Part shown: one piece after another, positions 15,800 through 24,728 of the stretch
How positions within the stretch are numbered: the first letter of the stretch is position 1
Layout of the letters: each line of letters starts with the position of its first letter
Assembly: GCF_014378415.1 (NCBI RefSeq)
Contig: NZ_JACMNS010000158.1
Location: 1 to 32,451 of the forward strand
DNA from: Aquabacterium sp.
Lineage (GTDB): Bacteria; Pseudomonadota; Gammaproteobacteria; Burkholderiales; Burkholderiaceae_C
DNA length: 32,451 bases
Reading direction: 5' to 3'
The notes under the pieces: model-generated
The model's database searches: none
Told to the model about the DNA's origin: nothing
Seen by the model: only the letters and a program-made list of their open reading frames with translations
Program-made: the position numbers and the translations under genes

Positions 15800-17248
15800 T
15801 CAGGGGTAAAAGAGCTCGGCGGTGTAACCCGCCAGTTTCAGGTTAGGCGCCTGAAGGCGCCACTGCAAGGTGGTGCTGCGGTCGGCCGGGGCGGCCGTGG
15901 GCAGTGGGCCGGTGGCCGTGTCAGGATCGGCCTTGGTGTCGGTGCTGTCCAGCCACTGGGCGTCGCGCGGCGAGAAGGCGCGGCGGGCCACGATGGCGCC
16001 ATTGGTGTCGGTCAAGGTCAGGTCCACGTCGGGCCAGGCCAGGCCGATGGGCGCGCGGTTGTGCACGACCACTAGCAGGCGGTAAGTGCCCTCGCCTTCG
16101 GAGCTGGTGCGCACCAGCGTGGCGCTTTCCACCTGCAGGCTGTCGATGTGCAAGGGCGCTTCGATCTTGCAGTCCATGGCCTCGCACCATTGCGCCAGGT
16201 AGGGCCGGGATTCGGGGTAGTGGGCGGCCAGGGTGTTGCGGAACTGGTGGGCGGTTTGCAAGGCCAGCGTGGCCACCAGGGCCAGGCTGATCAGCGAGAG
16301 CACGGTGCGGGTGGCGGGGTGGCGCCAGAACGCGCGGCGCTGAGCGCGGCGCAGGAACTCGGGGGTCTTGGCGGCGGGGTCGCGGCCGCGCGTGCCGGGG
16401 CGGCCTTTGCGTTGGCTGGGCGGCTTGAGCGCCTGCTCGGGCACGAAGTCTTCGCTCAGGCGGGAGGGCGCATGCTCTTCCTCGGAGGGGGTTTCAGGTG
16501 CGGCGATGGCCGAAGGTTTGGCCGCCAAGGTTGGCGCCACGGGCGCGGGTGTTGGCTCGTCAAGGTAGGGCGTCGACGAGGGGCCGAAGTCAGAAGCCCA
16601 ATCATCCTGGATCTCGCCGGCCGCGTCGGTCGGGAACTGTGCATCGGCAAAGTCGGGGCCCCGGCGGCGACGGCGGCGCTGCGGTCGGTCGGTCTCCGAA
16701 GGCATCAGGTAGCGCGAATCGAGCGCGTCGGACTCGTCGGTCACCGGCAGGTTGCTGGGCAGAAACTCAGGCTGGCTGGGTGCTTCGGGCTGCGGCGCGT
16801 AGAAGGGCGCGGGCGGCGTGGGCGCGTAGGCCTCGAACGACGGTGGGGGTGGCTCGGCTTGGCCGGGCATGGCCACCGAGGTGTCCAGCTCGAAGTCGGT
16901 GGCCGACAGCAGGTCGTCCAGGGGGGCGTGTGGCCGGGTCTGGTCCAGCGCGAAGTCGTTTTGCTCGATGTGCGGCGCGGGCGCGGTGCTGGGCCAGGTC
17001 GAGTCCTGGCTGTCGACCACCGGCTCCGAAGGCGGCGGCGTGAACGCGGCTGGCGGCTCAGGCGGGCGCGGTGGTGCTGAGGCTGGCCGCTGGGGCGGTG
17101 GGTCGCGGTCCAGGTCGAACAGGCCGGGCAGGGCGTTGAAGACCTCGTTGCAGCGGCCACAACGCACCCAGCCTTCGGAGACCTTTAATTGGTCTTGCAC
17201 GACCTTGAAGATCGTGCCGCAGTGGGTGCATCGGGTGGCCAGGCTCAT
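15800..17248 (-). CDS. Zinc-ribbon / DUF3426 membrane protein
   Basis: A 482-residue protein. The internal start MSLATRCTHC (17248) is preferred over 17266 because homologues begin this way. N-terminus: an MJ0042-type zinc ribbon (CTHCGTIF, then CGRCNEVF). Middle: about 250 residues rich in Pro, Ala and acidic residues, probably disordered. Then basic residues and one membrane helix (VLSLISLALVATLAL). C-terminus: the DUF3426 domain (~150 residues). It is normally next to prmA in Burkholderiales. The role is unknown; the ribbon would be cytoplasmic and the DUF3426 domain periplasmic. Confidence 0.85.
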   Translation of the reverse strand: MSLATRCTHCGTIFKVVQDQLKVSEGWVRCGRCNEVFNALPGLFDLDRDPPPQRPASAPPRPPEPPAAFTPPPSEPVVDSQDSTWPSTAPAPHIEQNDFALDQTRPHAPLDDLLSATDFELDTSVAMPGQAEPPPPSFEAYAPTPPAPFYAPQPEAPSQPEFLPSNLPVTDESDALDSRYLMPSETDRPQRRRRRRGPDFADAQFPTDAAGEIQDDWASDFGPSSTPYLDEPTPAPVAPTLAAKPSAIAAPETPSEEEHAPSRLSEDFVPEQALKPPSQRKGRPGTRGRDPAAKTPEFLRRAQRRAFWRHPATRTVLSLISLALVATLALQTAHQFRNTLAAHYPESRPYLAQWCEAMDCKIEAPLHIDSLQVESATLVRTSSEGEGTYRLLVVVHNRAPIGLAWPDVDLTLTDTNGAIVARRAFSPRDAQWLDSTDTKADPDTATGPLPTAAPADRSTTLQWRLQAPNLKLAGYTAELFYP

Positions 17249-17305
17249 GGCGCTGGATGATGCCATGAGCCGAGGGGTGTTCCGACCCCGGTTAGCCCTT
17301 GTGAA

Positions 17306-17654
17306 TCAATAACCGCCGTGGCTGGCGAATGCCGACATGTCCGCACCTTGCGTGCTGACGAAGCTGGTGTAGCGGGTGTTTTCATCCACGAAACGCTTGA
17401 TCCAGGCGGTGACGTACTTGGCCACCTTGCCTTGTGAGGCCTGGCTGGACGTGGTCCACAAGGACAGGTGGCCCAGACCGACCAGTTCGATCTTGGCGGC
17501 GGGCAGGCGGGTGTCCAGGCTCGCGTAGTAAGGGGTGGACCAGCTGTTGGCCAGCGAGTCGCTCTCGGCGGTCAGAAGCAGGGTGGGGGTGCGCTGCGCA
17601 ATGCCCGAGTACAAGCCGACCGCGCTGACGAAGCCGGGGCGAATCCACGCCAAT
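17306..17654 (-). pseudogene. C-terminal fragment of a PETase/cutinase-like dienelactone-hydrolase-family polyesterase
   Basis: About 115 codons resembling the last third of bacterial PETase-like hydrolases. Seen: TPTLLLTAESDSLA (aligning with the catalytic-Asp strand), ELVGLGHLSLW (catalytic His) and the C-terminal AWIKRFVDENTRYTSF, which closely matches the PETase C-terminal pattern. The nucleophile motif GxSxG, the oxyanion strand and the signal peptide are absent. The fragment begins only a base or two after the prmA stop, with no ribosome-binding site. I therefore call it a truncated remnant inserted between prmA and the DUF3426 gene. The reading frame is still intact to its own TGA. Confidence 0.75.
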
Positions 17655-18572
17655 TCAGGGGGCCTTTTGCGCCGTCATCAGGATCCAGCCATCGTCTTGA
17701 TCGGCCACGCTCAGCTGCAGACCGACGGCGCCGTAAGCCGCCTTCAATTCGTCTTCCTGGCGCGCCAGGATGCCGGCCATGACGAGGTGACCGCCAGGTG
17801 CCACGTGGCCCGACAGCAAAGGCGAGAGCAGCTTGAGCGGCGTGGCCAGGATGTTGGCCAGCACCACGGGGTAGGCCGCTTGTGCCTCGCCCACCAGGTC
17901 AGGCAAGCCGGTGTTGAGCTGGGTGCCCACGTTCTTCAGGTTGACCTCGGCATTGGCCAGGGTTGACTCCACAGCGGCCGGGTCAATGTCGACCGCGTCA
18001 ACGATGGCCGCGCCATGCAGGGCCGCGCCAATGGCCAGGATGCCCGAGCCGCAGCCGTAGTCCAGCACGCGTTGGCCTGTCAGCGCAGCCTCGTTGCGGG
18101 CGATCCACTTCAGGCACATGCGCGTGGTCGGGTGCGTGCCGGTGCCAAAGGCCAGGCCCGGGTCCAGGCGGATCACGGTCTTGGCGGCGGCAGGCACCTC
18201 ATGCCAGGTGGGCACGATCCAGAAGGTGTCGGTGACCGGCACAGGCGCGAACTGCGATTGCGTCAGGCGCACCCAATCCTGATCCTCGACCCCTTGAATG
18301 CCTTGCACGTGGATGTCGGTGGCCCAGTCCTGCGCCAGGATCAGGGTCACGGCTTCCAGCGCCTGCGCTTCATCCGGGAACAGCGACTTGATGGTGGAGC
18401 GCTGCCAGGCTGCGCGCGGCACGGGCATGCCGGGCTCGCCCCACAGGGCAACTTCTTGCTCGGTGTCGGCGTCGGTGTCTTCGACCGAGACCGACAGCGC
18501 TTCGAGCTCCATCAAGGCATCGCTGAGGGTGTCGACCTGGGCTTCAAAGGCCAGCAGGGTGAGTTCATGCAT
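17655..18572 (-). CDS. prmA: Ribosomal protein L11 methyltransferase
   Basis: A 305-residue SAM-dependent enzyme that trimethylates ribosomal protein L11. An N-terminal substrate-recognition domain is followed by the catalytic domain with FGTGTHPTTRMCL, the SAM-binding VLDYGCGSGILAIGA, VDIDPAAVE and VLANILATPL. Length is normal. It follows accC by 27 bases in the accB-accC-prmA order common in Burkholderiales. Confidence 0.96.
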   Translation of the reverse strand: MHELTLLAFEAQVDTLSDALMELEALSVSVEDTDADTEQEVALWGEPGMPVPRAAWQRSTIKSLFPDEAQALEAVTLILAQDWATDIHVQGIQGVEDQDWVRLTQSQFAPVPVTDTFWIVPTWHEVPAAAKTVIRLDPGLAFGTGTHPTTRMCLKWIARNEAALTGQRVLDYGCGSGILAIGAALHGAAIVDAVDIDPAAVESTLANAEVNLKNVGTQLNTGLPDLVGEAQAAYPVVLANILATPLKLLSPLLSGHVAPGGHLVMAGILARQEDELKAAYGAVGLQLSVADQDDGWILMTAQKAP

Positions 18573-18599
18573 GGTGTGCTACTTTTCTGCGGGACAAGG

Positions 18600-19952
18600 T
18601 CAGCGCTGCTTGCGCGCCGCCATCCAGTGTTCAAGGTAATGGATGTCGGTGCTGCCCTCAACGAACTTGGCATCGACCATCAACTCGCGGTGCAGCGGGA
18701 TGTTGGTCTGGATGCCTTCGATCACGGTCTCGGACAAGGCCGTGCGCATGCGGGCCAAAGCCTGCTCGCGCGTGTCGCCGTGCACGATGATCTTGCCGAT
18801 CATCGAGTCGTAGTTGGGCGGCACAAAGTAGCCCGCGTAAATGTGCGAATCGACGCGCACGCCAGGGCCACCGGGCGGGTGCCAGGTGGTGATGCGGCCC
18901 GGCGAGGGCACGAACTTGACCGGATCTTCCGCGTTGATGCGGCACTCGATGGCGTGGCCGCGCATCTGGATCTGCTTTTGCACGAAGGGCAGCTTCTCGC
19001 CAGCCGCCACGCGGATCTGCATCTGCACGATGTCGATGCCGGTGACCCATTCGGTGACGGGGTGCTCGACCTGCACGCGCGTGTTCATCTCGATGAAATA
19101 GAACTCGCCGTTCTCGTACAGGAACTCGAAGGTGCCCGCGCCCCGGTAGCCGATCTTCTTGCAAGCGGCGGCGCAGCGGTCACCGATCTTCTCGATGGCG
19201 CGGCGGGGAATGCCGGGTGCCGGCGCCTCTTCGATGATCTTTTGGTGGCGACGTTGCATGGAGCAATCGCGCTCACCCAGCCAGACCGCGTTCTTGAACG
19301 TGTCGGCCATGATCTGGATTTCGATGTGGCGCGGGTGCTCCAGGAACTTTTCCAGGTAGACCGCCGGGTTGCCGAAAGCGGCGCCAGCTTCGGCCTTGGT
19401 GGTCTGCACCGCGTGGATCAGCGCAGCCTCGGTGTGGACCACGCGCATGCCGCGTCCACCGCCACCGCCCGACGCCTTGATGATGACGGGGTAGCCAACG
19501 GCCCGCGCGATGCGGATGATTTCCTTGGGGTCGTCGGGCAGGGCGCCTTCGGAGCCGGGCACGCAGGGCACGCCCGACTTGATCATGGCCTGCTTGGCCG
19601 AGACCTTGTCGCCCATGATGCGGATGCATTCAGGGGTGGGGCCGATGAAGACGAAACCGCTTTGCTCGACCCGCTCGGCGAAGTCGGCGTTCTCGGACAA
19701 AAAGCCGTAACCGGGGTGGATGGCCTCGGCGTCGGTCACTTCAGCGGCCGAGATGATCGACGGCATGTGCAGGTAGCTCTGCGCCGAGGCGGCCGGACCG
19801 ATGCACACGGACTCGTCGGCCAGCTTGACGTACTTGGCTTCGCGGTCGGCCTCGGAATAGACCACGACCGACTTGATGCCCATCTCGCGGCACGCTCTTT
19901 GAATCCGCAGGGCGATCTCGCCTCGATTGGCGATGAGGATTTTCTTGAACAT
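18600..19952 (-). CDS. accC: Biotin carboxylase subunit of acetyl-CoA carboxylase
   Basis: A 450-residue ATP-grasp enzyme that carboxylates the biotin of AccB, the first half-reaction of malonyl-CoA synthesis. It opens with [15 protein letters not shown] and contains the glycine-rich ATP loop [21 protein letters not shown], the catalytic [14 protein letters not shown] and a C-terminal domain ending in [10 protein letters not shown]. It lies ten bases after accB, so the two are co-transcribed and probably coupled. Confidence 0.97.
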   Translation of the reverse strand: MFKKILIANRGEIALRIQRACREMGIKSVVVYSEADREAKYVKLADESVCIGPAASAQSYLHMPSIISAAEVTDAEAIHPGYGFLSENADFAERVEQSGFVFIGPTPECIRIMGDKVSAKQAMIKSGVPCVPGSEGALPDDPKEIIRIARAVGYPVIIKASGGGGGRGMRVVHTEAALIHAVQTTKAEAGAAFGNPAVYLEKFLEHPRHIEIQIMADTFKNAVWLGERDCSMQRRHQKIIEEAPAPGIPRRAIEKIGDRCAAACKKIGYRGAGTFEFLYENGEFYFIEMNTRVQVEHPVTEWVTGIDIVQMQIRVAAGEKLPFVQKQIQMRGHAIECRINAEDPVKFVPSPGRITTWHPPGGPGVRVDSHIYAGYFVPPNYDSMIGKIIVHGDTREQALARMRTALSETVIEGIQTNIPLHRELMVDAKFVEGSTDIHYLEHWMAARKQR

Positions 19953-19962
19953 GGGAGCCGCC

Positions 19963-20409
19963 TTATTCGATGACGAACAAGGGTTGGCCGTATTCCACCG
20001 GCTGGCCGTTTTCCACCAGGATCTTGGTGACGGTGCCGGCCACGTCGGTCTCGATCTCGTTCATGATCTTCATGGCTTCGATGATGCAGATCGGCTCGCC
20101 GGCCTTGACCTGGTCGCCCACTTCGGCAAAGGCCTTGGCGCCCGGGCTGGAGGAGCGGTAGTAGGTGCCGACCATGGGCGACTTGACGACGTGGCCGGTC
20201 TCTTCCGGCACTTCGGCCACCACAGGCGCGGCGGCCACGGCGGGGGCCGCCATTGGCTGTTGCTGCACCTGCATGGGTTGCATCATCACCACGGGGGCGG
20301 CGCCGGCTTTCACGATGCGGACTTTGCCATCGGCCTCGGTGATTTCCAGCTCGGAGACATTGGACTCCGAGACGAGGTCAATGAGGGTTTTCAGTTTGCG
20401 CAAGTCCAT
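19963..20409 (-). CDS. accB: Biotin carboxyl carrier protein of acetyl-CoA carboxylase
   Basis: A 148-residue carrier. N-terminal helical segment ([20 protein letters not shown]), a flexible Ala/Pro/Gln/Met-rich linker (about 35-68), then the biotinyl domain with the thumb ([14 protein letters not shown]) and biotinylation motif EAMKIMNE (Lys114). It is the partner of AccC in the committed step of fatty-acid synthesis. It is preceded by a 63-base gap after aroQ that may hold its own promoter. Confidence 0.97.
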   Translation of the reverse strand: MDLRKLKTLIDLVSESNVSELEITEADGKVRIVKAGAAPVVMMQPMQVQQQPMAAPAVAAAPVVAEVPEETGHVVKSPMVGTYYRSSSPGAKAFAEVGDQVKAGEPICIIEAMKIMNEIETDVAGTVTKILVENGQPVEYGQPLFVIE

Positions 20410-20472
20410 GATCTGCGATCTCCAGCAAGTCGGTCGAGCAAAAGCTCAGGGATGGGGTGCGGGGCTTGTCGC

Positions 20473-20922
20473 TCAGCCGCGAGGAGGGGCGCTCAGGCGT
20501 TCCAGGGCCGCGTCAACGGCCAACTGGTAGCCCAACACGCCCAGCCCGACGATGACGCCTTCGGCGATGTCGGAAAAATAGGAGTGGTGGCGAAAGGGTT
20601 CGCGCCGGTGCACATTGGACAGGTGCACCTCAATGAAGGGCAGGCCCACGCCAGCCAAAGCGTCGCGCAGGGCCACGCTGGTGTGGGTGTAGGCGCCCGG
20701 GTTGATGACGATGAATTGGGTGCCGTCCTGGCGGGCAGCGTGCACCCGGTCGATCAGCGCACCTTCGTGGTTGCTTTGAAAGGCCGACAACGACGCACCG
20801 CGAGCGGCGGCGTGTTGGCTCAAGCCTGTGTTGATCTGCTCCAGGGTGGTGGTCCCGTAGACCTGGGGCTCACGTGTGCCCAGCAGGTTCAGATTGGGAC
20901 CATGGAGAACAAGAATCTGCAT
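20473..20922 (-). CDS. aroQ: Type II 3-dehydroquinate dehydratase
   Basis: A 149-residue shikimate-pathway enzyme converting 3-dehydroquinate to 3-dehydroshikimate. It begins [21 protein letters not shown] (catalytic Tyr about 22 near the flexible loop), and carries [25 protein letters not shown] and EVHLSN with the catalytic His. Normal dodecameric-family length. It heads the aroQ-accB-accC block; the AT-rich region at 20950-20990 probably contains the promoter. Confidence 0.96.
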   Translation of the reverse strand: MQILVLHGPNLNLLGTREPQVYGTTTLEQINTGLSQHAAARGASLSAFQSNHEGALIDRVHAARQDGTQFIVINPGAYTHTSVALRDALAGVGLPFIEVHLSNVHRREPFRHHSYFSDIAEGVIVGLGVLGYQLAVDAALERLSAPPRG

Positions 20923-21042
20923 GCGTCGTTGACTTAGGGGGTGAGCCTGCAGTCAAGAAAATGAAAGTAAACGTATTTTACGCGCAATTGGCTTCAAAAC
21001 CCTGGATCCCCCTTGACCGGGCGGGTTGAGTCCGCCAAAGCA

Positions 21043-21606
21043 TCAGGCGACGAAGGCTTTGGCCCAGGCGGCCAGCTCGTCAAAACTGGTGGCGCCCATC
21101 TTGCGCTGGCGGATCCCGCCCTGGGCGTCGATCATGACGGAAAAGGGAAGGCCACCGACGCTGTTGCCCAGTTCCTGGGCCAGTTCAGTGCCGCCAAATC
21201 CGGCCAGGCCGATCTGAAAAGCCACGGGTTTTTTGGCCAAAAAAGCTTTGACCGGGGTGGGGCTGTCGACCGCCAGGCCCAGAACGTTCCAGCCCTGACC
21301 GCTGAATTCGCGGTGAAAGTGGTCAATTTCGGGCATCTCCTTGACGCAGGGCGGGCACCACGTCGCCCAAAAATTGATCAGCAGTGGGCGGCCTTGCAGG
21401 CTGGACAGGGCCAAGGCGGGGCCGTTGAGGGTGTCGAATTGTTTGGTCCAGAAGTCGGTGGGCAGGGGGTCGCCAGCGGGCGTTGGGCTGGCACCGGTGG
21501 CTGCCTGATGCTCCAGCGCCCACCAGCCGCCGCCGGTGGCCGCGGCCAAGCCAACGCCAGCCAGGAGGGCGCGGCGGGTGTTCTGTCTGGATGAGTCTGC
21601 GGTCAT
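21043..21606 (-). CDS. TlpA-family thiol:disulfide oxidoreductase
   Basis: A 187-residue membrane-anchored or exported thioredoxin-fold protein. N-terminus: basic RRALLAGVGLAAATGGGWWAL helix/signal. Active site WATWCPPC, followed by a typical TlpA fold ending with the cis-Pro region GLPFSVMIDAQG. It would act in the periplasm as a reductant, for example in cytochrome c maturation or protein repair. The ATG overlaps the stop of the 201-aa gene (ATGA), so it is translationally coupled to the molybdopterin oxidoreductase unit. Confidence 0.9.
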   Translation of the reverse strand: MTADSSRQNTRRALLAGVGLAAATGGGWWALEHQAATGASPTPAGDPLPTDFWTKQFDTLNGPALALSSLQGRPLLINFWATWCPPCVKEMPEIDHFHREFSGQGWNVLGLAVDSPTPVKAFLAKKPVAFQIGLAGFGGTELAQELGNSVGGLPFSVMIDAQGGIRQRKMGATSFDELAAWAKAFVA

Positions 21607-22208
21607 GGTGTGGGTGTGGTGTCTGGCAAGGCAAGCAAGGCGTTCAAGTCGCCCCGATCGGTTTTGCCCTTGGCGTCGCCTTTGAGGGCGCCGCGCAGGT
21701 CGTCGTAATCCAGGATGGTCAGGTGCAGACCGATGGGCTCACCCAGTTCGGGGCAGTCCACGGTCAAGCTCAGGCAATCGACCAGGGCGCCCCGGGGGCC
21801 GGGCACGCTGCCCACATCGTAGTCCATGCCCTTGTTGAGCAAGGCGATCTCGGCGGATTTGGAGTCGTCGCAATACAGCTGCAGGTGGACATCGTTCAGG
21901 CGGGTGGCGGTACCGCGCCAGATGGCGCCGCAAAGGTGGGGGCGAAACTCTTGCAGGCGCTCCATCCAGATGGCGGCCAAGCGGCGCAGGGCGGCCAGCT
22001 CTTGCGGTTGGGTGTCGGCGCAGAACACGGCCAGGTACTCAAAGACGGCCGCTTCCATCAGCTCGTTGTCGGGCAGGTCGCCTCGGTTGCTCAGGCCCAG
22101 TTGCTTGGCGGCGCGGCGTTTGGCGGCGCCGTAGTCCAGGCCTTCTTCCACCACCAGGCGGGCGGCGGTGGCGGCGATGGCGTCGGCGGGGGTGTGGCCC
22201 AGGTCCAT
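21603..22208 (-). CDS. Conserved hypothetical protein (201 aa) coupled to molybdopterin oxidoreductase
   Basis: A soluble, mostly helical protein starting MDLGHTPADAIAATAARLVV. The start at 22208 is fixed by a TGATG overlap with the upstream oxidoreductase stop. It contains GLDYGAAKRRAAKQLG and the acidic NDVHLQLYCDD strand. I recognise it as a conserved betaproteobacterial companion gene but cannot name a domain with confidence. Some Mo-enzyme operons carry chaperones in this position, but no chaperone motif is visible. Confidence 0.7.
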   Translation of the reverse strand: MDLGHTPADAIAATAARLVVEEGLDYGAAKRRAAKQLGLSNRGDLPDNELMEAAVFEYLAVFCADTQPQELAALRRLAAIWMERLQEFRPHLCGAIWRGTATRLNDVHLQLYCDDSKSAEIALLNKGMDYDVGSVPGPRGALVDCLSLTVDCPELGEPIGLHLTILDYDDLRGALKGDAKGKTDRGDLNALLALPDTTPTP

Positions 22209-24382
22209 CAAGCCGCCTTCACGTGCACGCGCAGGCTGTTGAGGGCCGCGTTGCCGCTGATGCGGTCGGTCAACTGGTCGTCGGTCAGGTCGTTCAGGCT
22301 GACGCCAGGGTGTTGAGAGGCCACGCCCAGCTTGACGCCCTGGCGGCCATGGCCCCAGCCGTGCGGCAGGCTGACCACGCCGGGGCGGATGTCCGGGGTG
22401 ATGAAGACTGGGGCATCGACCTTGCCCACGCGGGAAGTGATCTGCACAGTCTGGCCTTCGCTCAAGCCGCGTTGGGCGGCATCGTCGGTGTGCATCCACA
22501 GCACGCAGCGGGCCTTGCCGGACACCAGGCGCTCGCTGTTGTGCATCCAGGAGTTGTTGCTGCGCACGTCGCGCCGGCCGATCAGGGTCAGGGCGTTCGG
22601 GTCGGCTCGGTCGTGGCCCATCCGGTTGGCCAGTTGGGGCAATTCATCCGCGATCGCCTTGGGCAGCAAGGCAATGCTGCGGCCCTTTTTGCTCAGGCCT
22701 TGCGCCAGGCCTGGCCGCAATGGCCCCAGGTCAATGCCTTGCGGCGCTTGGCGCAACTGCTTCATGCGCAGCGGGTAGGCGCTTTTGCGCAGCCCCAGGG
22801 CTAGCAACTGGTCGGGCCGCAGGCGGCTCATGGCGGAGCGCGTGAGCATGCCTTTCACCCGTTGCAAGGCACTGCCTTTTTCCAGCGCCCAGGCATGCTG
22901 GGCGTAGCGCTTGGCCAGGCCGGCGTAGATTTCCCAGTCATGCAGGGTGCCCTCGGGTTTGGGCAGGATGGCCGGGCTGTAGCGGGCCACGTTGCGCACC
23001 GCGAAGTGCATGAAGATCAGGTCGCAGTGGTCGTGCTCGACGAAGCAGGTGGGCGGCAAGATGATGTCAGCGTGGCGCGTGGTCTCGTTGATGTAGAAAT
23101 CGATCGAGACCATGAAGTCGAGTTGCGACAGGGCCCGGTCCAGTTGCTGGCCATTGGGCGTGGACAGCACCGGGTTGCCACACGAGGTGACCATGGCGCG
23201 GATCTGTCCCGCGCCGGGCGTGAGGATTTCTTCGGCCAGCACAGCCACGGGCAGCTCGCCACCAAACTCGGGCGCCTTGCGCACGCGGCTGTGCCAGGCC
23301 CCCACGTGGCCGGGGCCGATCAGGCCGGTCCTGACCAGGTCGATGGCCGGGTGGGTGACCAAGGTGCCACCCTCTTTGTCGAGGTTGCCGGTCAGGATGT
23401 TGATCACCTGGATGGCCCATTGGCAGACCACGCCATTGACCTGGGTGGACACGCCCATGCGGCCATAGCAGACGCCCGATTCGGCCTGGGCCAGCTCGCG
23501 CGTCAACCGCCGTGTGGTGTCGGCGTCGATGCCCGACGAGGCCGCCGTGGCTTCGGGCGTGAAGGCGGCCACCGCTTGCTTCAAGTCATCCAGGCCTGTG
23601 AGCAAGCTTTGCAAATGGCCGGGCTTGGCCAGCGATTCATTCAGCAGCACGTGGACCATCGACAGCAAGAAGGCCGCATCACCACTGGGCTTGATGGCCA
23701 GGTGCTCATCGGCGATGGCGGCGGTTTCGGTGCGGCGCGGGTCAATCACCACCAGTTTGCCGCCGCGCGCCTGCAGGGCCTTCAGACGCTTGCGCACATC
23801 GGGCACGGTCATGATGCTGCCGTTGGAGGCCAGCGGGTTGCCACCCAGCATGATCATGTACTGCGTGCGGTCGATGTCGGGGATGGGCAGCAGGAATTGG
23901 TGCCCGTACAGCCAGTAAGACGTGAGGTGGTGCGGCAACTGGTCCACCGATGTGGCCGAGAAGCGGTTGCGCGTTTTGAGTTGCCCCAAAAACATCGGGC
24001 TGTGCGTGATGTTGCCCCAGTTGTGCACGGTGGGGTTGCCTTGGTAGATGCCCACGGCGTTGGCGCCATGCTGCTGGCGCACCTCGGCCAGGTTGCGCGC
24101 GACCAGGTCAAAGGCCTGGTCCCACGAGATCTCGACCCACTCAGTGCCCACGCGGCGCACCGGGCGGCGCAGGCGGTCGGGGTCTTCGTGCACGTCTTTC
24201 AGGGCCACCGCCTTGGGGCAGATGTGGCCGCGTGAGAACGGATCGGCGTCGTTGCCTTTGATGGAGACGATGCGTTCGCCCTGGACCTGGAAGGTCAGGC
24301 CGCAGATGGCCTCGCAGAGGTTGCAGACCCCCTGGTGTGTGACGACGGGACCATGGCTGGGCGCAGCAGGGTGGTTGGACAT
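22208..24382 (-). CDS. Molybdopterin-dependent oxidoreductase (DMSO-reductase/formate-dehydrogenase-like)
   Basis: A 724-residue cytoplasmic-type Mo/W-bis-MGD enzyme. The ATG at 24382 is preferred over 24439 because the shorter form begins just before the cluster motif. The [4Fe-4S] site is intact: Cys20-x2-Cys23-x3-Cys27, and Cys55 in GHICPK. Mo-cofactor domains follow (SWDQAFDLVARNL, GGNPLASNGSIM, IDPRRTETA), and the C-terminal molydopterin-binding domain has MHNSERLV and LPHGWGHGR. There is no Tat signal. The Mo-ligand residue is not obvious, so substrate (formate or other) is open. It heads a three-gene coupled unit. Confidence 0.85.
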   Translation of the reverse strand: MSNHPAAPSHGPVVTHQGVCNLCEAICGLTFQVQGERIVSIKGNDADPFSRGHICPKAVALKDVHEDPDRLRRPVRRVGTEWVEISWDQAFDLVARNLAEVRQQHGANAVGIYQGNPTVHNWGNITHSPMFLGQLKTRNRFSATSVDQLPHHLTSYWLYGHQFLLPIPDIDRTQYMIMLGGNPLASNGSIMTVPDVRKRLKALQARGGKLVVIDPRRTETAAIADEHLAIKPSGDAAFLLSMVHVLLNESLAKPGHLQSLLTGLDDLKQAVAAFTPEATAASSGIDADTTRRLTRELAQAESGVCYGRMGVSTQVNGVVCQWAIQVINILTGNLDKEGGTLVTHPAIDLVRTGLIGPGHVGAWHSRVRKAPEFGGELPVAVLAEEILTPGAGQIRAMVTSCGNPVLSTPNGQQLDRALSQLDFMVSIDFYINETTRHADIILPPTCFVEHDHCDLIFMHFAVRNVARYSPAILPKPEGTLHDWEIYAGLAKRYAQHAWALEKGSALQRVKGMLTRSAMSRLRPDQLLALGLRKSAYPLRMKQLRQAPQGIDLGPLRPGLAQGLSKKGRSIALLPKAIADELPQLANRMGHDRADPNALTLIGRRDVRSNNSWMHNSERLVSGKARCVLWMHTDDAAQRGLSEGQTVQITSRVGKVDAPVFITPDIRPGVVSLPHGWGHGRQGVKLGVASQHPGVSLNDLTDDQLTDRISGNAALNSLRVHVKAA

Positions 24383-24447
24383 CGTGGGCGGTGGGAGTGG
24401 GCAGGGAGAAGTGATGGTAGCGGATGACGCCGCTGGCATGCCAGTGA

Positions 24448-24715
24448 TTAAATGTCGCCCCGGGCTTGGCTCACGGCTTTGGCGACGTGGGCCAGTGCTT
24501 GGGCTTCAGCCACGGTTTGCGCCAGCCGGTGCGGGTGTCGGAAGCTGATCACCGGATAAGTCCTGCAGTGCCAACAAGGATCCCAGCGTCTGCCCGGTGC
24601 TCTGCCGCATGGTCAACAGCCCCTTGATGACGGCCAACCCCAGTCCCACGCTGGCACTGTTCAACAGTGGTGCCGGCAAGCGCCACGGGAAGGGGGCGGC
24701 GCTTGCGGGGATCAC
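24448..24715 (-). pseudogene. Possible frameshifted coding remnant between lysS and the Mo-oxidoreductase gene
   Basis: The 346-base interval 24383-24728 has no intact gene. On the minus strand, a protein-like reading (SVGLGLAVIKGLLTMRQSTG, then GSLLALQDLSGD) runs from about 24715. It then seems to continue in another frame (PVISFRHPHRLAQTVAEAQA through KAVSQARGDI) to a TAA at 24448. The two segments join near 24550 with a single frame change. I recognise no family, so this may be a small decayed gene or chance. Confidence 0.25.
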
Positions 24716-24728
24716 GCCGTTCGGTGCG

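Noticed and set aside
18015-19973. Long plus-strand open frame (652 codons) opposite prmA/accC
   Set aside because: It is the antisense of two unmistakable housekeeping genes. Its text is low-complexity (His/Asp/Val/Gly-rich), as expected from high-GC codon bias.
22862-24235. 457-codon plus-strand open frame opposite the Mo-oxidoreductase
   Set aside because: Antisense shadow of a gene with intact cofactor motifs; no recognisable domain.
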